From: Patescibacteria group bacterium
GTDB taxonomy: Bacteria; Patescibacteriota; Saccharimonadia; Saccharimonadales; HK-STAS-PATE-42
Assembly (NCBI GenBank): GCA_030917805.1
Contig: JAUPUA010000010.1
Location: 1-7,708 of the forward strand
DNA length: 7,708 nt
Direction: 5' to 3'
Positions 1-5,084 of the stretch are shown here, in pieces. The notes beneath the pieces were generated by a model that ran no database searches, was not told the DNA's origin, and saw nothing but the letters and a program-made list of their open reading frames with translations. Both the position numbers and the translations under genes were made by a program. Within the stretch, counting starts at the first letter, position 1. Each line of letters opens with the position of its first letter.

Positions 1-11
1 TCTTCCGATCT
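1..11. other. Probable Illumina adapter remnant at contig end
   Basis: The first 11 bases, TCTTCCGATCT, equal the last 11 bases of the standard Illumina TruSeq/Nextera-era read adapters that end in GCTCTTCCGATCT. An exact 11-base match lying flush with the end of the sequence is very unlikely by chance. The bases are therefore probably library-derived, and position 12 would be the first genomic base. They would add about four artificial residues (reading roughly L-D-R-K) to the C-terminal end of the truncated gene on the minus strand. Confidence 0.8.
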
Positions 12-685
12 AGCGCCGCGGATGCCTCTGGCTCACAATCCGAAATAAGCCGCTCTGCGCACTCAATAATATTTACTTTTATGCCGCATGCAATAAAGAT
101 TTGAGCATATTCGCAACCAACCGCTCCACCACCTATAATGGTTACCGATTTGGGGGCTTTTTCTTTAATTTTGGATAAGAAGTTTTTGTAGGTAAAGTAA
201 TCTAGCCCATCTAGCCCTGGGATGTTCGGTATTGAGACTTCACCTCCGCCGGCCAGTATTATGTTTCGGGCGCTATAGCTCTCACCCGACACATCGACGA
301 CACCTGAGTTTATTAAATACCCTCTCCCTTTTAGAACTGTCACCCCAGATTTTGAAAGTTCTGAGGCAAGCTCTTTTGCGCCAGTGTGTGAGATATTAGA
401 TTCTGCAAGTGCCACCAATTTAGAGATCCTCAGTTTAAGTAGACCAGAGTTAGTAATTGCTTTTTGTGCTTTAACTGCCCTAAAGAGGTGAGCAGCAGAA
501 AGCATTGATTTAGTCGGAACGCACCCATAATTAAGACACTCCCCACCGAAGCTCTCAGCCTCTACCACAGCTACTTTCTGGCCGCCATGAGCTAGTATCT
601 CCGCTGCCGTTGAACCAGCGGGGCCAGATCCGATAATTATCGTATCGAAATTATAGACTTGTTTTGTATTTTTGCTCTTTGCCAC
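1..685 (-). CDS. FAD/NAD(P)-dependent disulfide oxidoreductase, class I (dihydrolipoamide dehydrogenase/mercuric reductase-like), 3'-truncated
   Basis: About 228 residues are visible of a protein that is usually near 450-470 residues. The N-terminal FAD-binding Rossmann motif GSGPAG is at residues 19-24. It is followed by the redox-active disulfide motif GGECLNYGCVPTKS, with Cys50 and Cys55. The loop LAGGGEVSIPNIPG (144-157) matches the usual ATG...P.IPG segment, and a second, NAD(P)H-binding GGGAVG is at 185-190. Family enzymes pass electrons between NAD(P)H, FAD, the disulfide and a substrate disulfide or metal. The C-terminal half, carrying the dimer interface and the His-Glu pair or extra cysteines that would identify the substrate, is missing, so lipoamide dehydrogenase, mercuric reductase-like and orphan oxidoreductases cannot be told apart. 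The start is GTG at 685, because an in-frame TAG at 689-691 rules out earlier starts; no clear SD is present. The last few codons are probably adapter. The gene lies downstream of, but is insulated by a terminator from, the small gene at 822-1046. Confidence 0.9.
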   Translation of the reverse strand, partial: MAKSKNTKQVYNFDTIIIGSGPAGSTAAEILAHGGQKVAVVEAESFGGECLNYGCVPTKSMLSAAHLFRAVKAQKAITNSGLLKLRISKLVALAESNISHTGAKELASELSKSGVTVLKGRGYLINSGVVDVSGESYSARNIILAGGGEVSIPNIPGLDGLDYFTYKNFLSKIKEKAPKSVTIIGGGAVGCEYAQIFIACGIKVNIIECAERLISDCEPEASAALDRK

Positions 686-730
686 ACCCTAGAACCGTAT
701 ACTTAAGTTTGCTTGTTGTTACGGAGTTAA

Positions 731-739
731 ATTATAACA
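731..739 (-). promoter_or_regulatory. Extended -10 promoter for the oxidoreductase gene
   Basis: On the minus strand the sequence reads TGTTATAAT, a perfect TATAAT preceded by the extended -10 dinucleotide TG. No good -35 hexamer lies 16-18 bases upstream, which is common for extended -10 promoters. The inferred transcription start near 724 gives a leader of about 39 nt before GTG at 685. It sits just past the terminator at 773-800, so the gene has its own promoter. Confidence 0.6.
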
Positions 740-772
740 TAAGCAATTCGGTATTGTTCTATGGGATATAGC

Positions 773-800
773 AAAAAGCCCAGATTAGATCTGGGCTTTT
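773..800 (-). terminator. Rho-independent terminator of the small gene
   Basis: GCCCAGAT (778-785) and ATCTGGGC (789-796) form a perfect 8-bp GC-rich stem with a three-base loop. It is flanked by A-runs and T-runs (773-777 and 797-800), so it has a U-tract in both directions. On the minus strand it lies 22-50 bases beyond the stop codon at 822-824 and ends in TTTTT. No plus-strand gene ends here, so it most likely serves the minus-strand gene at 822-1046. Confidence 0.88.
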
Positions 801-821
801 AAACTTTAAAGAGTTAAGGAA

Positions 822-1046
822 TTAGGCCTTCTTTAGGTAAACAAAACCGTTTCTAGCACTTTCTTCAACTTTGTATCCTGCAGGAACTTCCTTAACGACG
901 CTTTCGCCTTCGCCTAGGTTTCTATCTGCATCTTTAGAGAAGAAGAAGATGCTTCTAGGAGTCTTTGCTCCACGTAGTTGGATTCCTTCTTTAGTGTAAA
1001 GGTAGTAAGTTACTCCTTTTGAGTTAGTATAGCTAAATGTTGCCAT
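822..1046 (-). CDS. Small conserved-looking hypothetical protein (74 aa), CPR-type
   Basis: The product starts MATFSYTNSKGVTYYLYTKE and ends ARNGFVYLKKA. It is basic and aromatic-rich, with no signal peptide or membrane segment, and is presumably cytosolic. The arrangement TNSKGVTYYL..KE..LRG.K....FFSKD...(V)PAGYKVEE..RNGF..LKK resembles, from memory, a family of short uncharacterised proteins common in Saccharibacteria and other CPR genomes; no function is known to me. The ATG at 1046 is chosen over an in-frame start at 1124 because the best promoter (1095-1121) lies inside that longer frame and the extension lacks the family look. The only SD-like GGAGG is at 1063-1067, an unusually long 16 nt upstream. 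The gene is divergent from superoxide dismutase and ends at a strong terminator, so it is probably a single-gene transcript. Confidence 0.72.
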   Translation of the reverse strand: MATFSYTNSKGVTYYLYTKEGIQLRGAKTPRSIFFFSKDADRNLGEGESVVKEVPAGYKVEESARNGFVYLKKA

Positions 1047-1062
1047 ATGCGTTATTAATATT

Positions 1063-1067
1063 CCTCC
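1063..1067 (-). promoter_or_regulatory. Distant ribosome binding site GGAGG
   Basis: The minus strand carries GGAGG, a strong SD core, but 16 nt separate it from ATG at 1046, against the usual 5-9. The codon at the ideal distance (7 nt) is ATA at 1053-1055, in frame with the gene. Either the spacing is simply long or a non-canonical start is used. Confidence 0.5.
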
Positions 1068-1094
1068 GTTAAACTTTACTTTCGTAATTTTGAG

Positions 1095-1121
1095 CTTATA
1101 CCAGCCCAGAGGTAGAGTCAA
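1095..1121 (-). promoter_or_regulatory. Promoter of the small gene (TTGACT / TGGTATAAG)
   Basis: On the minus strand a -35 TTGACT (1116-1121) is followed after 15 bases by -10 TATAAG (1095-1100), which is preceded by TGG, an extended -10 motif. Transcription would begin near 1088, inside the longer possible reading frame, which supports the start at 1046. The -35 lies within the TCAACAC/GTGTTGA inverted repeat. Confidence 0.6.
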
Positions 1122-1150
1122 CACCTGTGTTGAACTTAACTTAACAACAC
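1118..1150. repeat. Cluster of CAACAC half-sites, possible operator
   Basis: TCAACAC (1118-1124) and GTGTTGA (1127-1133) form a perfect 7-bp inverted repeat with a 2-base centre, covering the -35 of the small gene. A third CAACAC is at 1145-1150 in direct orientation, 26 bp from the first. The cluster lies between two divergent genes and just upstream of the likely superoxide dismutase promoter. A dyad over a -35 is a typical repressor site, but no known regulator is recognised. Confidence 0.4.
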
Positions 1151-1159
1151 CCCCGTTAG

Positions 1160-1188
1160 TGCTTATGCTAACAGCCCGTGGGTATAAT
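1160..1188 (+). promoter_or_regulatory. Probable superoxide dismutase promoter
   Basis: A perfect TATAAT lies at 1183-1188. The -35 position at 17-bp spacing is TGCTTA (1160-1165), a poor match, so activity may depend on an activator or other contacts. The transcript would start near 1195, giving a leader of about 59 nt. Confidence 0.5.
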
Positions 1189-1219
1189 TCACCACTGGCT
1201 TTAGGTGGGGAGGCTCTAG

Positions 1220-1235
1220 TATACTTTTTAGTATA
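1220..1235 (+). promoter_or_regulatory. Small hairpin in the superoxide dismutase leader
   Basis: TATACT (1220-1225), TTTT, AGTATA (1230-1235) form a 6-bp AT-only hairpin ending 6 nt before the SD GAGGAG (1242-1247), which itself lies 6 nt before the ATG at 1254. It is weak. It could modulate ribosome access or be an alternative -10 region (TATACT). Confidence 0.3.
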
Positions 1236-1253
1236 AAAGATGAGGAGATAATA

Positions 1254-1880
1254 ATGTTTAAACTACCCGAACTACCATATGCCCAGGATGCGCTTGAGCC
1301 ATATATCTCTCAAAAGACTCTGAGCTATCATTACGGCAAACATCATAAAGCATATATAGACAACCTCAACGGTCTATTGGAGGCCGAGGATGGAGCTAAA
1401 TTCAAAGGAATGAACGTAGAGGAGATTGTGGCCAAATCTTCTGGCAAGATCTTTAATAATGCAGCACAGGCCTATAACCATACTTTCTACTGGTACTGCA
1501 TGAAGCCTGTAGCCGAAGATGAGGTTAACGAGCCTAGCCCTCAACTAAAGGAGCTTTTAGAATCTAAATTTGGAGGAGTTGAGGAGTTTAAGCATAAATT
1601 TACAGAAGTTGCTAAAACCCACTTTGGCAGTGGCTGGGCTTGGCTTTTAAAAAAACAGGATGGCTCAATAGAGATAGTTGGAATGCACGACGCTGATACC
1701 CCACTAATGAATGGTAACACTCCCTTACTTGCCCTTGACGTCTGGGAACATGCCTACTACCTGGATTACCAGAACAGCCGCCCAGACTACATTGAGGCTT
1801 TCTGGAAGGTAGTTAACTGGGGTTTTGTTGAGTCCAGAGTGAACGGTGAGGAGCTGGCGAGCTTAATGGAGCAAGTCTAG
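1254..1880 (+). CDS. sodB: Superoxide dismutase, Fe-type (Fe/Mn family)
   Basis: This enzyme converts superoxide to oxygen and hydrogen peroxide. The 208-residue length is typical. The N-terminal alpha-hairpin domain holds YHYGKHHKAYI (25-35), and the four metal ligands are visible: His26, His76 (in NHTFYW), Asp162 and His166 (in DVWEHAYY). GSGWAWLL (125-132) and the WxxVNW region (184-189) also match. Gln72 in NNAAQAYNH sits where FeSODs carry the active-site Gln. The place of the MnSOD Gln, just before the TPL motif (147), is Ala, so iron is the likelier metal, although cambialistic use cannot be excluded. No signal peptide is present, so it is cytosolic. A good SD, GAGGAG, is 6 nt upstream of the ATG. 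It is transcribed away from the small gene; the AI-2E gene follows 50 bp downstream with its own TATAAT and no terminator between them, so readthrough is possible. Confidence 0.97.
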   Translation: MFKLPELPYAQDALEPYISQKTLSYHYGKHHKAYIDNLNGLLEAEDGAKFKGMNVEEIVAKSSGKIFNNAAQAYNHTFYWYCMKPVAEDEVNEPSPQLKELLESKFGGVEEFKHKFTEVAKTHFGSGWAWLLKKQDGSIEIVGMHDADTPLMNGNTPLLALDVWEHAYYLDYQNSRPDYIEAFWKVVNWGFVESRVNGEELASLMEQV

Positions 1881-1906
1881 GCAATAGTAATAGAGCTTAA
1901 TTAGGA

Positions 1907-1912
1907 TATAAT
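1907..1912 (+). promoter_or_regulatory. -10 element upstream of the AI-2E family gene
   Basis: A perfect TATAAT (1907-1912) lies in the 50-bp gap after superoxide dismutase, but no convincing -35 is present. Transcription would start near 1919, about 12 nt before the ATG at 1931, leaving a very short leader with only a weak purine-rich AGAAAAGA as possible SD. Confidence 0.4.
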
Positions 1913-1930
1913 TAGATATTAGAAAAGATT

Positions 1931-3085
1931 ATGCAAGAAGACAAAGCACAGACGATCAACATTAATATCAGACCATCTGTGGTCATTAGAACCGTATTCT
2001 TGGTTATAGCTAGCATCGTTACTATTAATGCTATTGGAAAAATGAGTTCGCCAATTACCTTAGTATTAACTTCGTTCTTTTTGGCAATTGCTCTTAATCC
2101 TTCGGTTAGTAAGATCTCGAAATATATGCCCAAGGGCAGCAGAGCGCTCAGCGTGGCTGTCGCTTATCTGATAGTAGTAGGTTTTATTAGCGGTTTGCTA
2201 TTCACGGTTGTTCCACCCGTTGCTAAGCAAATCGGTAACTTTGCCAATCAAGCTCCGGCAATAATCGCTGAAGCTCAAAATAGAGAGACTCGAACTGGTA
2301 AGTTTATAGAAAAGTTTGGACTGGAGACTGAAGTAGAAAAGTTTGGTGATAATGTTAAAGATAGATTAGGTGATGCTGGCAGTTTTGCTTTTAGTAGTGC
2401 CCAAACTGCGCTTACTGCCCTTCTAAGCACCATTACTATCCTAGTGCTAACTTTCTTTATGTTGGTAGATGGGCCAATAATGATTAGGAGACTATTTAAA
2501 AAGTATAAAGACAAAGAGGTTCAGAGGCGTCACGAGGAGTTACTTCGTAAGATGTACAAAGTTGTTACTGGTTACTTTAATGGTCAAGTCCTAGTCAGTA
2601 GCATTTCCTCAGCACTTGCTCTGTTGATGATCGTATTAGTTGGTTGGATATTTGATGCACCCCTTCCCTACCCTCTAGTGTTAGGTGCAGCAGTCTGGAT
2701 ATGCGGATTGATCCCACTGATTGGCGCATCCTTAGGTGCAGCGGTTGTGGTTGCAGTGAGTGCATTTGTCAGCTGGAAGGTGGCGTTAGTTCTTGCAATT
2801 TACTTCTTTATCTACCAGCAAATTGAAAATGCGACTATACAACCAAAGATACAGAGTAAGGCTGTAAGTATGAGCCCGCTGATTGTACTGATTGTGGTAC
2901 TGCTTAGCGCATCACTTGGTGGTCTATTCGCAGCCTTTATAGCCCTTCCTGTGGCCGGATGCTTACAGCTACTATTTAATGATTTCATCAGTGGAGGAAG
3001 TTTAACCAAGCCTAAAAGAGAGACCCCTAATAACTGGATATCTAGAACCATAACAATACGGACAAGTTCTGGAAAGCAGAAGTAG
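1931..3085 (+). CDS. AI-2E family transporter (PerM/YdiK/UPF0118-type membrane protein)
   Basis: The product is a 384-residue polytopic membrane protein with the family layout. Two or three hydrophobic segments (about 17-37, 42-60, 73-96) are followed by a long polar stretch (97-160) and a segment at 162-182. A charged, helical cytosolic-looking region (183-215) comes next, and then C-terminal hydrophobic segments (about 222-241, 247-273, 275-297, 313-348). The signature YQQIENATIQPKIQSKAVSM (295-314) followed by SPLIVL and a Gly-rich LGGLFAAFIALPVAG is diagnostic. Family members have been linked to export of autoinducer-2 or other small solutes and to Na+(Li+)/H+ antiport; the substrate cannot be read from sequence. 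The C-terminal tail (356-384) is basic and cytosolic. The stop TAG (3083-3085) abuts the ATG of the next gene, so the two are almost certainly cotranscribed and translationally coupled. Confidence 0.93.
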   Translation: MQEDKAQTININIRPSVVIRTVFLVIASIVTINAIGKMSSPITLVLTSFFLAIALNPSVSKISKYMPKGSRALSVAVAYLIVVGFISGLLFTVVPPVAKQIGNFANQAPAIIAEAQNRETRTGKFIEKFGLETEVEKFGDNVKDRLGDAGSFAFSSAQTALTALLSTITILVLTFFMLVDGPIMIRRLFKKYKDKEVQRRHEELLRKMYKVVTGYFNGQVLVSSISSALALLMIVLVGWIFDAPLPYPLVLGAAVWICGLIPLIGASLGAAVVVAVSAFVSWKVALVLAIYFFIYQQIENATIQPKIQSKAVSMSPLIVLIVVLLSASLGGLFAAFIALPVAGCLQLLFNDFISGGSLTKPKRETPNNWISRTITIRTSSGKQK

Positions 3086-3913
3086 ATGGAATCTGGAATC
3101 ATAAAGTTTATTAATAGTGGGAGTAATCCTCTTGTAAAAGAAGTCGTCCGGTTGCAGCTAAAAAAAAGAGCAAGGGATGAATCTGGCTTATTCGTTATTG
3201 AGGGATTTAGAGAAAACAAGCGCGCCCTAGAGGCTGGTGTTAAATTTGAGAAGCTGCTATACAGCCCAGATTGGTTTTTGAAAGATTCTAATGAGGAGTT
3301 AATCAAGCTAGCACAAGATGCTGGAACCGAGCTTGTTGAAGTTAGTAAAGGAGTATTTAGTAAGATGAGCTATAGAGATAGACCTGATGGTTTTATCTCT
3401 ATAGCTCATCAGCTGGATGCGAAGCTTGAGGATATTGAAGTTAAGAAGGAAGATATCTTTTTGGTGGTTGAACAGATTGAAAAACCAGGCAATCTTGGAA
3501 CCTTACTTAGGGGCTGTGATGCAACTGACGTAGCCGGTTTAATAGTATGTGAACCAGTAACAGATGTCTTTAACCCAAACGTTGTTAGGGCTTCGACTGG
3601 AGCACTTTTTAATGTTCCGTTAGCCGTTTGTAAGAGCTCGAAAGAGGCCATAGCGTGGCTGAAGAAGAACGACATTAAGATCTTTAGTACTACCCCTCAT
3701 ACAGAGAATATTTACTGGAATACTAACTTCAAAACAGGTGGTCCAATTGCAATTGTCGCAGGAGCTGAACAATATGGATTAACTGAAACTTGGTTAAAAG
3801 ATAGTGATGAATTGGTTAAGCTCCCCATGCTCGGAAGTGCAGATTCTTTAAACATTGCCGTAAGTAGCATTGTTTGCGTCTACGAAGCCTTAAGGCAAAG
3901 GCGCCAAGAGTAA
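3086..3913 (+). CDS. SpoU/TrmH-family RNA 2'-O-methyltransferase
   Basis: This is a SAM-dependent, alpha/beta-knot (SPOUT) enzyme predicted to methylate a ribose 2'-OH in rRNA or tRNA. At 275 residues it has the two-domain form. An N-terminal substrate-binding domain (about 10-110, with SNPLVKEVVRL and GLFVIEGFRE) resembles the L30e-like SpoU_sub_bind domain. The catalytic knot domain follows from about 124. Motif 1 is EKPGNLGTLLRGCDA (132-146), with Asn136 and the catalytic-type Arg142. NPNVVRASTGALF is at 163-175. Motif 2 is AGAEQYGL (225-232), and motif 3 is LPMLGSADSLNIAVS (246-260). Motifs 2 and 3 form the SAM-binding knot. The overall form is closest to the RlmB/TsnR/YsgA-like rRNA methylases, but the target nucleotide cannot be assigned. 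It directly abuts the upstream AI-2E gene. Its stop is only 11 bp from that of a convergent gene, with no terminator seen between them. Confidence 0.94.
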   Translation: MESGIIKFINSGSNPLVKEVVRLQLKKRARDESGLFVIEGFRENKRALEAGVKFEKLLYSPDWFLKDSNEELIKLAQDAGTELVEVSKGVFSKMSYRDRPDGFISIAHQLDAKLEDIEVKKEDIFLVVEQIEKPGNLGTLLRGCDATDVAGLIVCEPVTDVFNPNVVRASTGALFNVPLAVCKSSKEAIAWLKKNDIKIFSTTPHTENIYWNTNFKTGGPIAIVAGAEQYGLTETWLKDSDELVKLPMLGSADSLNIAVSSIVCVYEALRQRRQE

Positions 3914-3924
3914 TCGACCTGAAC

Positions 3925-4965
3925 TTAGTATGCGTATAGGCTATAACAGTAATAGCCCTTAGGGTGATACTCAAACTCTGCTTCGGTTCGTATTGCACTG
4001 TCAATATAGCCAGGACCGTAGGAGTCGTAGTTATCGTAGGTGTTGCTTCTTGTATTAAAAGTAGCACATAGCTGGTATTCACCTGGTGAGGTCGGTGGGA
4101 TGTCGGGATAGATCATGCTCGAAGTGCTATCCGAGTCCTCTTTAAGCGTAACGGGCTGATCGTAGTTGTAACCACCATTACTCGGGGTTGGCTTATAAAC
4201 GTACTGACCATCTATAAACTTTTCTTTAAGGGCATCATTTTGTAGGTTCTTTAGATCGCTGATGGAGTCTGGTAGCATGCCTGTATCATTAAATTCTTTT
4301 CTTATTTCTGATGAGACTAGACCCAGATCTTTAACTATCTTTTTATCACTAGAGACGCCACTGCTCTTCTGAAGTGCAATACCGAGGACTAATCCTGCCA
4401 GAGTTAAACCCAATATTGACAGCACAATGACATTGAGCCTCCGAAGTCTAGCCGAAGTCTTTTCTCGCTTTAAGATCACGACTATAAAGTAAATATGGAA
4501 TAAAAGTACTATAGCGCTTGGTAAAGTGATTGAGAGCAATGAAGAAGTGTCATCTATTCCAAATAGGGCTCTACTGGCAGTATAGACTGCAGTACCCAAG
4601 AAGCTAACTGCAGAGATAGTCGCGATGCTTAGCATAGCGTAAAAGATCACCTTTCTAAAGCGCTGAGTTAACCTTGCTTTATTAGTGCTCTCTTCCCCAG
4701 TAGTCCTGGCATAAAGGATAATAGAGATTGGGAAGAATATTAGTATTAGACCAAATACCCAGGCTAGGCTTTCGATGATGCTAGAAGAAATATTCTCACC
4801 AGATATAATTGAGAATATAGAAAATACTGTTATGGATATGGCCGTACCAATCCATATATTTGCCACTTGCATTACTGAATACTCAAATAGATAAAGTTTT
4901 GTCCTTGAGAAGATGTTTCTTCTTTTAGTTGATGTAACTTTAGTAACTTCTTGTGTTTTGTCCAT
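3925..4965 (-). CDS. DUF5671-like integral membrane protein with exposed C-terminal domain
   Basis: The product has 346 residues. A basic N-terminus is followed by five hydrophobic segments (about 34-54, 66-86, 105-128, 146-166, 177-198). The first four, with the loop containing YARTTGEESTNKARLTQRFRK cut by charged residues, resemble DUF5671-type bundles seen in CPR genomes; this is recognition by eye. Segment five (ILGLTLAGLVLGIAL) is followed by a polar domain (200-346) with pseudopilin-like character: an amphipathic helix IVKDLGLVSSEIRKEF, a DTGMLPDSISDL segment, then Gly/Tyr/Asp-rich strands. It holds only two cysteines, Cys300 (YQLCATF) and Cys340 (GYYCYSLYAY), which could pair outside the cell. 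AGAGGA 6 nt upstream of ATG 4965 is a good SD. It lies 119 bp downstream of the lamin-tail gene on the same strand with no terminator between, so the two may be cotranscribed. Function is unknown; a surface or cell-envelope role is inferred. Confidence 0.75.
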   Translation of the reverse strand: MDKTQEVTKVTSTKRRNIFSRTKLYLFEYSVMQVANIWIGTAISITVFSIFSIISGENISSSIIESLAWVFGLILIFFPISIILYARTTGEESTNKARLTQRFRKVIFYAMLSIATISAVSFLGTAVYTASRALFGIDDTSSLLSITLPSAIVLLFHIYFIVVILKREKTSARLRRLNVIVLSILGLTLAGLVLGIALQKSSGVSSDKKIVKDLGLVSSEIRKEFNDTGMLPDSISDLKNLQNDALKEKFIDGQYVYKPTPSNGGYNYDQPVTLKEDSDSTSSMIYPDIPPTSPGEYQLCATFNTRSNTYDNYDSYGPGYIDSAIRTEAEFEYHPKGYYCYSLYAY

Positions 4966-5012
4966 ATTGAATCCTCTTATTTAAAGTAGACTGAGTGACC
5001 AGCGCTTATGGT

Positions 5013-5042
5013 TCTATATTCTAGGTTAGTAGTTAGCGTAAA
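5013..5042 (-). promoter_or_regulatory. Weak promoter candidate between the two envelope genes
   Basis: In the 119-bp gap the minus strand offers TTTACG (5037-5042), 18 bases, then TATAGA (5013-5018). Both hexamers are 4/6 or 5/6 matches to consensus. The transcript would start near 5006, about 40 nt before ATG 4965. No terminator was found for the upstream gene, so this may be an internal promoter of a two-gene unit. Nothing else is recognised in the gap. Confidence 0.3.
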
Positions 5043-5084
5043 GTCTATAGATGAACGAGTGGTGTATAAATGTTCACCTGATCC

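Noticed and set aside
1047..1124. N-terminal extension of the small gene to an in-frame start at 1124
   Set aside because: The best promoter (-35 at 1116-1121, -10 at 1095-1100) lies within it, so the transcript would start downstream of 1124, and the extra 26 residues do not look like the rest of the protein.
1912..2133. 73-codon open frame on the minus strand
   Set aside because: It lies antisense to the AI-2E gene in its hydrophobic N-terminal part; it is a shadow of the real frame without its own promoter or SD.
2812..3306. 164-codon open frame on the minus strand
   Set aside because: It spans the end of the AI-2E gene and the start of the methyltransferase gene, both confidently coding on the other strand, and its translation shows no family features.
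3939..3957. GGCTAT / ATAGCC inverted repeat near the convergent gene ends
   Set aside because: It is inside the last codons of the minus-strand membrane protein, has a short stem and no T-run, so it is not a credible terminator.
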